This document shows positions 24,601-32,303 of a stretch of DNA of 50,131 bases, piece by piece. A model generated the notes under the pieces. The model made no database searches, was not told the origin of the DNA, and was given only the letters and a program-made list of their open reading frames with translations. Origin of the DNA: Candidatus Polarisedimenticolia bacterium (GTDB taxonomy: Bacteria; Acidobacteriota; Polarisedimenticolia; Gp22-AA2; AA152); NCBI GenBank assembly GCA_036004685.1, contig DASYRE010000060.1, forward strand, positions 1-50,131, read 5' to 3'. The translations under genes were made by a program, and so were the position numbers. How positions within the stretch are numbered: the first letter of the stretch is position 1; every line of letters starts with the position of its first letter.

Positions 24601-25076
24601 CAGCAGGTGCACTTGCCAATGATCCATCCAGTGCCTGCAAAAAGCACCAGGTAAGCGATCCCGGGTATTAAATGGGCGGCCAATGTCTGAGGCTGCCCGG
24701 GAAAGGCGCTAGCACTCCGAACCAAGTCGACCTCCTCGACCGTGTAAAACCAGTGATACGTGCGATTGCTCGCTATGAGGGCATGCAGGATCCGCAAGAA
24801 TCCGAATACAGAAAGTGAACTGACGGCAGCGCTAACTGCGGCGGGCACACCCGGGGATGACGGGACCACATAATTGCCTAGAACGATCAGCCAGCCAATT
24901 GGAGCGATTGTGATGGTAAGCATGGACACGGCGATTCTCCAGGCGACCCGCTGGCGATCCTCGCCTTTCCGCCAGAGCGATGCTGTATCGAATGCCCTAA
25001 ACCGCGACGCCCCCCCGAGAGCAAGCGCCCAGAAGAACGCATAGAAAAAGAGGAGGGAGTTCGTTCCGTTATCCAT
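24585..25076 (-). CDS. cassette-borne membrane protein of unknown function
   Basis: The 163-residue protein has about four membrane segments: SLLFFYAFFWALALGGAS (7-24), ISVMLTI-like helix with APIGWLIVLGNYV (45-70), VSAAVSSLSVFGFLRILHAL (82-101) and LIPGIAYLVLFAGTGWIIG (136-154). It ends in CTCCLARP. No family is recognised. It lies between a clear attC (25099-25158, belonging to the upstream FRG cassette) and a degenerate one, and so is the most distal gene that can be placed in array 2 with some confidence. Confidence 0.65.
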   Translation of the reverse strand: MDNGTNSLLFFYAFFWALALGGASRFRAFDTASLWRKGEDRQRVAWRIAVSMLTITIAPIGWLIVLGNYVVPSSPGVPAAVSAAVSSLSVFGFLRILHALIASNRTYHWFYTVEEVDLVRSASAFPGQPQTLAAHLIPGIAYLVLFAGTGWIIGKCTCCLARP

Positions 25077-25098
25077 AAAGCATCATCATATCTTGGCT

Positions 25099-25158
25099 GC
25101 CTAACGTGCGCGTTCACCAGCGCCGTTCTCCGGCGCCGGCTGCAACGCAAGGTTATGC
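25099..25158 (-). repeat. attC site
   Basis: A compact 60-bp site from GCCTAAC (25099-25105) to GTTATGC (25152-25158), with the arms CACCAGCGCCG and CGGCGCCGGCTGC around TTCTC. It lies 10 bp after the FRG gene on the minus strand. Confidence 0.9.
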
Positions 25159-25167
25159 TTTGATCCG

Positions 25168-26205
25168 TTAGCGAGCGGCATCCTCCTCCTTGGAAGTTCG
25201 TACAAGGATGACTACTCCCTTGAGGGTCTCAATGAACGCCTGCTTCTTTGTCTCCCAATCGTCACGCATCTTTGCGAGCGTGGCCGGATCGGCAGGCGAT
25301 GCTACTTCTGACTCGAACCTGACGTCATTCTCCGCCTCAATTTGACGCAGTACCTCCTGCATGTCTTTCGTGCCGATATCGAGCCCGTTGCGCGACAGAT
25401 CTTCGATGGTCGCGATGCCATTTGCAACGGGAAGAAGGCGAGAGTGCTTTATCGCCGTCGCCCACTCTTGCAGCGGATCAACCGGCATCAATGCCTCGCC
25501 GCCATCAAACAGATCCAGCAAGCGCTCGCCGAGTGCAGCCGAGTGATCAAATGAAACGGCTTCGACCACAGGAAGGTCCTCGAAATCTTCCCCAAGCATC
25601 AACTCCATTGTCCATGCCCATTGGGCATGTGGTCGCGCAAATGGTTGCAGATCAATCCACTTGATCCGACCGAATCCGATCGCCTCATTGGAGCCAACCC
25701 AGTCGACGCGATAGAGGATTCCCCGGCCCTTGGTCCTTGGCTCCCACCGGCCATCGCGTAGCTCACAACACGCGAAGAACAACGCGACTTCCATCGATTC
25801 GGTCAAGTCGATGTAGCCGGTAGCCAGTTCGTAGTGCTGGGCAAGCGCCGTCCGGTCGAGTGCATATCGTTCGCCCCTTGCCCATTCGAAGACGGGATGA
25901 GACTTCAGTATCTCTGCGTACCAATTGACGCGAATCAGGTCAGCAACAAGGCGCAGCTGTTCGTGCGGCTCCAGTTCGCCAAGAGCCCTTGCCCTTGTAG
26001 TCATCCCACGGGCAATAGATGCTGTGCAGGACCAGTATCGGCGACTCTGGCCCCTGTACAAGTATCGGATTCCATGCGACGGCGCTAATCCCCTTTCTCC
26101 GTCGGGGTTCTGCCACCAAGTCCACGCGCGCTTTACTTTTCCGACACAACCATGCTGATCGATCCAGGCTAATAACGTCGAGTGAGGGACGTAGCCGAGA
26201 TTCAT
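25168..26205 (-). CDS. FRG-domain protein
   Basis: The 345-residue protein has IRYLYRGQSRRYW (the YRGQ/FRG motif, about residue 50), HPVFEWARGER, ALAQHYELATGYIDLTESME (the family's QH.G..T...D.T) and VALFFACCELR. FRG domains occur in mobile and phage-defence genes; their biochemical action is not established. The C-terminal 100 residues (helical, AENDVRFESEVASP) look separate. The ATG at 26205 is preferred over the one at 26211, since AGGAG is eight bases upstream of it and only two from the other. Intact cassette in array 2, bounded by good attC sites. Confidence 0.85.
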   Translation of the reverse strand: MNLGYVPHSTLLAWIDQHGCVGKVKRAWTWWQNPDGERGLAPSHGIRYLYRGQSRRYWSCTASIARGMTTRARALGELEPHEQLRLVADLIRVNWYAEILKSHPVFEWARGERYALDRTALAQHYELATGYIDLTESMEVALFFACCELRDGRWEPRTKGRGILYRVDWVGSNEAIGFGRIKWIDLQPFARPHAQWAWTMELMLGEDFEDLPVVEAVSFDHSAALGERLLDLFDGGEALMPVDPLQEWATAIKHSRLLPVANGIATIEDLSRNGLDIGTKDMQEVLRQIEAENDVRFESEVASPADPATLAKMRDDWETKKQAFIETLKGVVILVRTSKEEDAAR

Positions 26206-26226
26206 GTGCATCTCTCCTGATCGGAA

Positions 26227-26321
26227 GCATAACGCATGGTCAAGATGCGGCGTGCGAGCGCCGACGCATCCTGCCGTGCGTGAGCGTGCCGCACGCCGTC
26301 AGCTTAATGCGCTGGTTGGGC
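26227..26321 (-). repeat. attC site
   Basis: From GCATAAC (26227-26233) to GTTGGGC (26315-26321). The arms GATGCGGCGTGCGAGCG and CGTGCCGCACGCCGTCAGC match those of the array 1 site at 2799-2884 closely, with a longer loop. It marks the boundary between the FRG cassette and the next one. Confidence 0.85.
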
Positions 26322-26656
26322 CGCTCACCTTCAGTCGAAGAAGCCCAATACCTCATCTGACCACTCATGACCTGCCGACGAAAACCCGCCCGCAGCAGGT
26401 TTCGGTAAACCCCGTGCGGCAGTAGCCTCGACTTTTCACGAAGTCGAAAGCGGCATGGGGATAGCCGTTAATTCTGAGGATGACACTAAACCGCCGACCC
26501 CGTAAACGCCTTGGGTTCCGCACCCCGGAGGAATGCTATGTCCCCTGAACCCTTTTGTTGCACTTCAAGGTTGATATCAAACCGCTCCCAGGAGCACGGC
26601 CTCGCCCTCGCGCTCACCCTCGACGTACCGTAATTTCTGCCAGAACCGCATGATTC
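26322..26656 (-). other. cassette segment with no intact gene
   Basis: These 335 bases follow the SnoaL-like gene up to the attC at 26227-26321. On the minus strand, short open frames near the attC look like the end of a lost coding region, but none is complete. On the plus strand the middle carries the end of an IS30-type transposase (separate entry). The region is best read as a decayed cassette invaded by an IS. Confidence 0.5.
26480..26580 (+). mobile_element. IS30-family remnant (3' end)
   Basis: The frame from 26480 reads MTLNRRPRKRLGFRTPEECY and stops at 26546-26548. This is the closing LN.RPRKRLG(F/Y)RTPEE signature of IS30 transposases. It is followed by TTGTTGCACTTCAAGGTTGA, resembling an IS30-type terminal repeat. 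Only about 100 bp remain; the rest of the transposase and the other end are gone. Confidence 0.7.
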
Positions 26657-27121
26657 CTATTGCGTGGTCATCAGCGAATAGTGATTCGCCACCAGCTGCC
26701 ACCTCCCGTCCGTCATGACCCAGACGCGCGTGAAACGGTTTTCGCGCGGGACGTCCTTGCCCTTGTCCTGTCCGACCATCGTGGAACGACCGGTCTCCAC
26801 CACGGTATTTCCATACACGCGCACGCGAACCTCGGCGGTGGTGATGGATTGGTACGTCAGCGCATGCGTTGTGAAGTCAGCGATGACCTCTGCCTTGTTA
26901 CGCACGACGCCGGTCGGTCCGATGCCGAGAAAGTCATCGGCATAGATGCGGCGAAGCGCGATGGTGTCGGCAGCGATCTGCGCGCGAATCCGCTCCTGAT
27001 CCTGCTGCTGAACGGCCTGCTTGGTACTCGCCGCATCCCGTGTCCGTGCGCTCTGCTGCTGCGCGATGGTGCTCGAGACGGCCGACAGCACGAGCGCAGC
27101 GATGATCGACGTTCGTTTCAT
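26657..27121 (-). CDS. secreted SnoaL/DUF4440-like protein
   Basis: The likely start is ATG 27121 (MKRTSIIAALVLSAVSSTIA), which opens with a signal peptide. The mature 130 residues read IAADTIALRRIYADDFLGIG, NKAEVIADFT and RFTRVWVMTDGRWQLVANHY. This is the cone-shaped NTF2/SnoaL fold of DUF4440 proteins, with the family-typical aspartate of DDF and a W at the end. No catalytic role can be assigned. It is the second cassette from the attI-like site of array 2. Its own cassette end is blurred by the IS30 remnant. Confidence 0.85.
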   Translation of the reverse strand: MKRTSIIAALVLSAVSSTIAQQQSARTRDAASTKQAVQQQDQERIRAQIAADTIALRRIYADDFLGIGPTGVVRNKAEVIADFTTHALTYQSITTAEVRVRVYGNTVVETGRSTMVGQDKGKDVPRENRFTRVWVMTDGRWQLVANHYSLMTTQ

Positions 27122-27313
27122 TAGACCCTCCATAGGAGCCGGATCGTAAGCTACTGCGGGTAGAGATGGCTGCGTCCAACGGCCGGTGGGTTGGCATTAG
27201 GGTTCGCGCCGGGCATGTAGCGAGCCCGCATTTGCCGGAGTGCCTTACGTCGTAATTCATCGACAACGCGTCACAGTCTCGTGTCGCATGGTCGAGTCGT
27301 CGGAACGGGTGCG

Positions 27314-27376
27314 GCCTAACGATTGCCATTCAGCCGCCGGCTGATTTTGCCGGTCGGCTGCAAGGGCGGGTTAGAC
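27314..27376 (-). repeat. attC site
   Basis: From GCCTAAC (27314-27320) to GTTAGAC (27370-27376), 63 bp, with the arms CAGCCGCCGGC and GCCGGTCGGCTG around TGATTTT. It is the cassette end of the gene at 27381-27890, whose stop lies five bases away. Confidence 0.92.
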
Positions 27377-27380
27377 CGCT

Positions 27381-27890
27381 TCATTTTGGTGCTCCAAGAA
27401 CAGCAGTAGCGAGATCAGGATTCTTGTTTAGCGCATCAACAGATGCCGGGTTACCGGCCGTCGCCTCGAGCACAAAGTGGCCCACGGCTTGAACAGTCTC
27501 CTTCTTAGCACCGCCGTCTGCACCCTTTACAAGGAATACGTTGCTATTCTCCAGCGGGAATGACTTGCCTTGAACAAGCGCAGTTTTCATATCGGCTGAT
27601 ATCGTCAGGCTCAGCACAAGGTCGTCGGAGATGAGCTTGTAGGACGCATCCTTGCCACCATCTCGATGATAATTAAAATCGGTCTTCCACTTTCGGTTGT
27701 GCCAACCGGGAGCACCAATGAAGTAGACGATAGCAAGGGCGCGAGGTTTGCCGTCAACGACTTCATTAAGCCACATCGACACTGTACTTTCCGAAAGTGG
27801 GAACGCTCCGATGCCTTCGACCTTTCCGGCAGCAGTGGCAGTAGCGGTGAAAAGAAGAATGGTTGCGAGCCCTATGCGGAGTTTGTGCAT
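27381..27890 (-). CDS. secreted first-cassette protein of array 2
   Basis: A 169-residue protein with the signal peptide MHKLRIGLATILLFTATATA. The mature part contains VSMWLNEVVDGKPRALAIVY, FIGAPGWHNRKWKTDFNYH and a C-terminal ATAGNPASVDALNKNPDLA. No family is recognised. GAGGAC stands a few bases before ATG 27890. The gene begins 24 bp after the core site GTCTAAC (27914-27920). That places it as the cassette nearest the recombination site, and it is intact. Confidence 0.7.
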   Translation of the reverse strand: MHKLRIGLATILLFTATATAAGKVEGIGAFPLSESTVSMWLNEVVDGKPRALAIVYFIGAPGWHNRKWKTDFNYHRDGGKDASYKLISDDLVLSLTISADMKTALVQGKSFPLENSNVFLVKGADGGAKKETVQAVGHFVLEATAGNPASVDALNKNPDLATAVLGAPK

Positions 27891-27913
27891 CTCGTGTCCT
27901 CTGTTCGCAGGCG

Positions 27914-28215
27914 GTCTAACTAGTCACAATGGAACGACCGGCTCCGATTCGCAGCGTCGAAGGTTACGCTGCGGGTCGGACGACCAACGTAGCGCAGAGC
28001 TACATGCGAAAGGAGCTGGTCGCCCCGATCGCCTCCCACCGATTTGTGCCGATCCCCATTATTTGATAGAGCTGCACGGACGGCGAGGATAAAAAATAGT
28101 GCTGCAAGAGTCTTTTCGGGAAAGCTCCTTGCAATCCAAGGACATACGATGCGAGAGCGCTCTTTCATCGGAGTCTTCCGCCGAAATAGGCTGACCTGTA
28201 CGAAAAAATAGGGCC
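27914..28215 (-). other. attI-like site and conserved leader, copy 2
   Basis: The leader at 28043-28215 repeats 6337-6508 with the same conserved blocks (TTTGTGCCGATCCCCATTAT, ATAAAAAATAGTGCTGC, CTGACCTGTACGAAAAAATA). Unlike copy 1, about 120 bp separate it from the first core site, GTCTAAC (27914-27920). That spacer contains CCGATTCGCAGCGT and ACGCTGCGGGTCGG, which can form a hairpin. Both copies keep the bases CTA next to the core (CTAGTTAG on the minus strand), so the spacer may be an insertion or a remnant cassette. Confidence 0.65.
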
Positions 28216-28249
28216 GCGTGGGAGGGCGGGACGGGCTTTCATAAAGACT

Positions 28250-28330
28250 CCCGGAAACGGCTCTCCTGTCTCGGATGTGGGGGCGGGTGCTAGATGAAAC
28301 TATAAGCCCGTCATGCGCTGGCACGCAAGG
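28250..28330 (-). promoter_or_regulatory. intI promoter region (Pint), copy 2, without intI
   Basis: This 80-bp block repeats 12041-12120 (GGCTCTCCTG, CTCGGA, GAAACTATA, CAAGG). On the minus strand TTGCGT (28328-28323) and TATAGT (28304-28299) are 18 bases apart. The ATG that corresponds to the intI start falls at about 28241-28239. It is followed after a few bases by sequence matching the region just beyond the intI stop of copy 1, so the coding sequence has been lost almost exactly end to end. Confidence 0.65.
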
Positions 28331-28386
28331 CCGGCGAGGCGCTTTCCGGGCTTTCTGCAGAAGCATAGGTCGCGGGGAAGAAAGGC

Positions 28387-30837
28387 TCAGGAGTTGACGG
28401 CGATCTTGTAGCGGCACCCTTCGGCGTCGCAGAAGTGCGTCACGCCGTCCCGCTTCGTGATCTTCTCCAGCAGGTAGGGTTTGCCGCAGTTGGGGCACTT
28501 CTCGGCCAGGGGGCGGTACCAGGTCACGAAATCGCACTCGGGATACCGGTTGCAGCCGAAGAAGGTCTTGCCGCGGCGCGACTTGCGCTCGACGATCTGG
28601 CCGCCGCACTTGGGGCAGCCCACCCCGACCTCCTTCAGCTTGATGTAGCGGCAGGTCGGATAGCTGCTGCAAGCGGTGAACTCGCCGAAGCGGCCGTCCT
28701 TCACCGCCAGGTTCTTGCCGCAGGTCGGACACTTCTCCTCGAGGATCCGATCGGGCTTGCGGGTGATGTTCCCTTCCTTGTCGACGTGGATCTTCTTCGT
28801 GTTCTTGCACTCGGGGTAGGTGCTGCAGGCGAGGAACTGGCCGAAGCGCCCCTTGCGCAGCACCATCGGGCTGCCGCATTTGTCGCAGGTGGCCTTCACT
28901 TCGGGAACGGGCTCTTCGCCGCCGGCGCCCCCTTCGGCGCCGCTCCCGTTGGCGGCGAGCTCCTGGGTGTTCTTGCACTCGGGATAGCCGGAGCAGGCGA
29001 GGAAGCGGCCGTAGCGGCCCCACTTGATCACCATCGGCTTGCCGCACTTGCCGCACACCTCTTCGGTCGGCGTCTCTTCGCGCTTGACGTTGCGCATCTG
29101 GCGGCTGGCGCGCTTCAGATCCTTGGAGAACTTGCCGTAGAACTCCTCCATCGCGTCCTGCCACTTCATCTTGCCGTCCTCGATCTCGTCCAGCTCCTCC
29201 TCCATCCGCGCCGTGTAGGTGACGTTCACCAGATCGCCGAAGTGCTCGACCAGGAGGTCGGTCACCAGCATGCCCAGCTCGGTGGGGACGAACTTCCCCT
29301 CCTCCTTCAGCGCGTATTCCCGGTTCTGCAGGGTGGCCAGGATCGTGGCGTAGGTGCTCGGCCGCCCGATGCCGTCCTCCTCGAGCTCCTTGACCAGGCC
29401 CGCCTCCGTGAAGCGCGGCGGCGGTTGGGTGAAATGTTGCTTCGGATCGAGGTTCAGGAGCTTGAGGGTCTGCCCTCTTTCCAGGGGAGGGAGCCGACGG
29501 TCGTCATCGGATTCGGGCGCCTCGGTCCTGGCAAGGACGGACTGCTCCGGAGTCGGATCCTGATAGACGGCGAAATAGCCGGGGAAGCGCAGCACCTGGC
29601 CGTTCGCCCGGAAGGTGTTGCCCGCCGCGGTGATGTCGGCGGTGGTGACGTCGAAAACCGCCGGATTCATCTGCGAGGCGACGAAGCGGTTCCAGATCAG
29701 CTGGTACAGGCGGAACTCGTCGCGCCCGAGGAATTTCTCCACGCGGTCGGGGGCGTTCTCGAGCGCGGTGGGGCGGATCGCCTCGTGGGCCCCCTGGGAC
29801 ATGCGCCCCACCTTGAAGTAGCGGGGCTCGTCGGGCAGGAAGTCCTTTCCGTGGACCCTCTCGATGTACTCGCGGACCTGCGCCAGCGCCTCCGGGGCCA
29901 CGCGGGTGGAGTCGGTCCTCATGTAGGTGATCAACCCGACCGCCCCCTCCTCGCCCAGATCGACGCCTTCGTAGAGGTGCTGCGCGATGGTCATCGTCTT
30001 CTTCACAGTGAAGCCCAGCTTGCGGGCCGCTTCCTGCTGCAGCTTGCTGGTGCTGAACGGCGGAGGAGAGGTGCGCTTCTTCTCCTTCGACTCCACCTCG
30101 GCGACGACCCAGTCGGCGGCGCGCACCGCGTCGGCGATCCGGTGGGTGACGGCGCCCTCCTTCAGCTCCGCCTTCTCCTCTCCGATCCGCAGGAGCTTGG
30201 CGTCGAACGCCGGCGGCTGGTCCCCCTCCAGCGTCGCGGTCAGGGACCAGTACTCCTCGGGCGTGAAGGCCTTGATCTCGCGCTCGCGCTCCACGATGAT
30301 CCGCAGCGCCACCGACTGCACGCGCCCGGCCGAGAGGCCGCGCCGCACCTTGTCCCAGAGCAGCGGGCTGATCTTGTAGCCGACCAGGCGGTCGAGGATC
30401 CGCCGCGCCTGCTGGGCGTCGACCTTGTTGAGGTCGATCTTCTCGGGATGCTCGATGCCGTAGAGGACGGCGCGCTTGGTGATCTCGTTGAACGCGACGC
30501 GGTAGAGCTTCTTGTTGACCTTCTTCAGCTCCTCGGAGAGGTGCCAGCAGATCGCCTCTCCCTCGCGATCGGGGTCGGGGGCGAGGTAGATCGCCTCGGC
30601 CCCTTTCGCCTCCTTCTTCAGATCGTCCAGGACCTTCTTGCGGCCCGGAAGGACTTCGTAGGTCGGCTTGAACCCCTTCTTCTCGTCGACCCCCAGGGTC
30701 TTCTTCGGGAGATCCCGCACGTGACCCATGGAGGCCTTGACCGAGAACTTCCGGCCGAGGAACTTGTTGATCGTCTTCGCCTTGGCCGGCGACTCCACGA
30801 TGACCAGCGACTTGCCGGCTGCTGCGCTCTTACTCAA
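28387..30837 (-). CDS. topA: DNA topoisomerase I
   Basis: Type IA topoisomerase of 816 residues that relaxes negative supercoils. The TOPRIM domain opens KSLVIVESPAKAKTINKFLG, with acidic residues in APDPDREGEAICWHL. The active-site tyrosine lies in TYMRTDSTRVA. RPTALENAPDRV and GIGRPSTYATIL are further family landmarks. The C-terminus holds five four-cysteine zinc ribbons (CGKCGKP, CDKCGSP, CPTCGKN, CPKCGGQ, CPNCGKP), which is at the high end for the family. The start is a TTG at 30837 inside the last codons of dprA (8-bp overlap), so the two are one operon. Confidence 0.96.
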   Translation of the reverse strand: MSKSAAAGKSLVIVESPAKAKTINKFLGRKFSVKASMGHVRDLPKKTLGVDEKKGFKPTYEVLPGRKKVLDDLKKEAKGAEAIYLAPDPDREGEAICWHLSEELKKVNKKLYRVAFNEITKRAVLYGIEHPEKIDLNKVDAQQARRILDRLVGYKISPLLWDKVRRGLSAGRVQSVALRIIVEREREIKAFTPEEYWSLTATLEGDQPPAFDAKLLRIGEEKAELKEGAVTHRIADAVRAADWVVAEVESKEKKRTSPPPFSTSKLQQEAARKLGFTVKKTMTIAQHLYEGVDLGEEGAVGLITYMRTDSTRVAPEALAQVREYIERVHGKDFLPDEPRYFKVGRMSQGAHEAIRPTALENAPDRVEKFLGRDEFRLYQLIWNRFVASQMNPAVFDVTTADITAAGNTFRANGQVLRFPGYFAVYQDPTPEQSVLARTEAPESDDDRRLPPLERGQTLKLLNLDPKQHFTQPPPRFTEAGLVKELEEDGIGRPSTYATILATLQNREYALKEEGKFVPTELGMLVTDLLVEHFGDLVNVTYTARMEEELDEIEDGKMKWQDAMEEFYGKFSKDLKRASRQMRNVKREETPTEEVCGKCGKPMVIKWGRYGRFLACSGYPECKNTQELAANGSGAEGGAGGEEPVPEVKATCDKCGSPMVLRKGRFGQFLACSTYPECKNTKKIHVDKEGNITRKPDRILEEKCPTCGKNLAVKDGRFGEFTACSSYPTCRYIKLKEVGVGCPKCGGQIVERKSRRGKTFFGCNRYPECDFVTWYRPLAEKCPNCGKPYLLEKITKRDGVTHFCDAEGCRYKIAVNS

Positions 30838-31951
30838 GCTCCGCTCTCCTTCGTCTCCGGATGAACCGGCGGCCCGGAAGCCGCCTCACCCGATCGTTTA
30901 TCTCCAGATCCAGCAACACGGCCAGAAGCGGCCCCGGCTCCATCTTGGCTCGCGCCGCGAGATCGTCCACTCCGACGCCTTCATCGCCCGGGACCAGCGC
31001 CAGCACGCGTCCCGCCTCCCCCGCCTCGGGCGTATCGAGATCCTCCGGCCTCATCACGGGCGCCTCGGGGGAAAGCTGGACGCCCGGAATCTCCTCGAGA
31101 ACGTCGCGGCCTCGCATCACCAGCTTGGCGCCCTGCTGGATCAGGAAGTTCGGACCCAGCGCGCCGCGCGCCGTCACGTTGCCCGGCACGGCGAACACCT
31201 CGCGCCCCTGCTCGAGCGCCATCCTCACCGTGATCAGCGAGCCGCTGCGGGGCGCCGCTTCGACCACCACGACTCCCCGGCCGATGCCGCTGATCAACCG
31301 GTTCCGCACCGGGAAATTCCCGGGCAGGGGAGCCGTTCCCAGCGGGAACTCGCTCAGGATCGCCCCGTGATCGGCGATCGCCTCGGCCAGCCGGCGGCTC
31401 TCGGGAGGATAGATCCGATCGATCCCCGAACCGAGAAACGCCACCGTCCTGCCCCGCGCCTCCAGCGCTCCGCGGTGCGCCGCCTCGTCGATCCCCCGCG
31501 CCATGCCGCTCACCACCGTGACTCCGGCGCCGGCGATCTCGCCCGCCAGGAAGCGGGACATCTCCAGCCCGTAAGGGCTCGCCCGTCTCGACCCGACCAT
31601 TGCCACCGCCGGATCGTCCTCCGGCCGCAAGGAGCCCCTCGCGTAAAGGACCGAGGGAGGATCCGCAAGCTGGTCGAGGATCGCCGGGAACTCGGGATCG
31701 TCCCGGATCAGGATCCGGATCGATCGGCGATCCGCGCTCGCCATCTCCGCCGCGGCCGCGTCGAGCAGCCGCGGATCCAGGAGCCGCGCGGCGAGCCTCG
31801 GGGTGACGGCGGGAACCCCGGCGATCGCTTCGGCGGGCGCGGTGAGGATCGCCCGGGGGTCTCGGAAGCGCGCAAGCAAGCTCCGCGCGATCGACGGACA
31901 CCGGGACAGCGCCAGGTTCAGCGCCACCCACCAGACTCTCGAATTCCCCAA
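30830..31951 (-). CDS. dprA: DNA-processing protein DprA
   Basis: DprA protects incoming single-stranded DNA and loads RecA during natural transformation. The SAM-like N-terminus is followed by the Rossmann-like core: VAMVGSRRASPYG, VVSGMARGIDEAAHRGAL, TVAFLGSGIDRIYPPE, SEFPLGTAPLPGNFPVRNRL and EQGREVFAVPGN. A C-terminal winged helix, VDDLAARAKMEPGPLLAVL, closes it. The TTG at 31951 (or GTG 31927) is chosen because the promoter at 31990-32017 rules out the longer frame to 32110. It is transcribed with topA, a common pairing. Its presence bears on how foreign cassettes could have entered. Confidence 0.93.
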   Translation of the reverse strand: MGNSRVWWVALNLALSRCPSIARSLLARFRDPRAILTAPAEAIAGVPAVTPRLAARLLDPRLLDAAAAEMASADRRSIRILIRDDPEFPAILDQLADPPSVLYARGSLRPEDDPAVAMVGSRRASPYGLEMSRFLAGEIAGAGVTVVSGMARGIDEAAHRGALEARGRTVAFLGSGIDRIYPPESRRLAEAIADHGAILSEFPLGTAPLPGNFPVRNRLISGIGRGVVVVEAAPRSGSLITVRMALEQGREVFAVPGNVTARGALGPNFLIQQGAKLVMRGRDVLEEIPGVQLSPEAPVMRPEDLDTPEAGEAGRVLALVPGDEGVGVDDLAARAKMEPGPLLAVLLDLEINDRVRRLPGRRFIRRRRRAELE

Positions 31952-31989
31952 ACGGCTTCTCCCGTCCGGGGCGCGGAAGCGCGGGATAA

Positions 31990-32017
31990 AATATAGAAAG
32001 CCTCCCGGCGTTGTCAA
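31990..32017 (-). promoter_or_regulatory. sigma70 promoter for dprA-topA
   Basis: The minus strand has a consensus TTGACA (32017-32012), a 16-base spacer and TATATT (31995-31990). It lies about 40 bp before the chosen dprA start. It is divergent from the promoter at 32139-32166. Confidence 0.75.
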
Positions 32018-32138
32018 GAAATCGCCTCCGGGCGCGGCCCGCGCGCCGTGGCGTGATCGGGGCCGCGCCGAGCCGCGCTTCCCGCTCTTTCCAGGGCGTT
32101 TCGGGGACAAAACGGCGCGGCCGATTCCCTCCCGGAAG

Positions 32139-32166
32139 TTGCATCCCGCCTCCCAAATCCTATATT
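32139..32166 (+). promoter_or_regulatory. sigma70-like promoter for the exopolysaccharide locus
   Basis: TTGCAT (32139-32144) and TATATT (32161-32166) are spaced by 16 bases. The first gene starts at 32304, leaving a 5' untranslated region of roughly 130 bases. No second promoter is apparent before the following genes, which overlap or nearly touch. Confidence 0.55.
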
Positions 32167-32303
32167 TGTTCCGCGGAGATTCGGGCCGGGGACCCTGGCG
32201 CGATTCGTGTGCCCTGCGTTAAGATGCCCGCGCCTTCGCGGAATGCGCGCCCGTGACCTGCCCGGACGCGATTCGATGAGGGTCCCGCGGTGGGGAAGCC
32301 CGC

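Noticed and set aside
28435-30864. 809-codon plus-strand open frame opposite topA
   Set aside because: It mirrors topA codon for codon and is rich in L, A, G and V repeats with no domain; a GC-rich shadow of the real gene.
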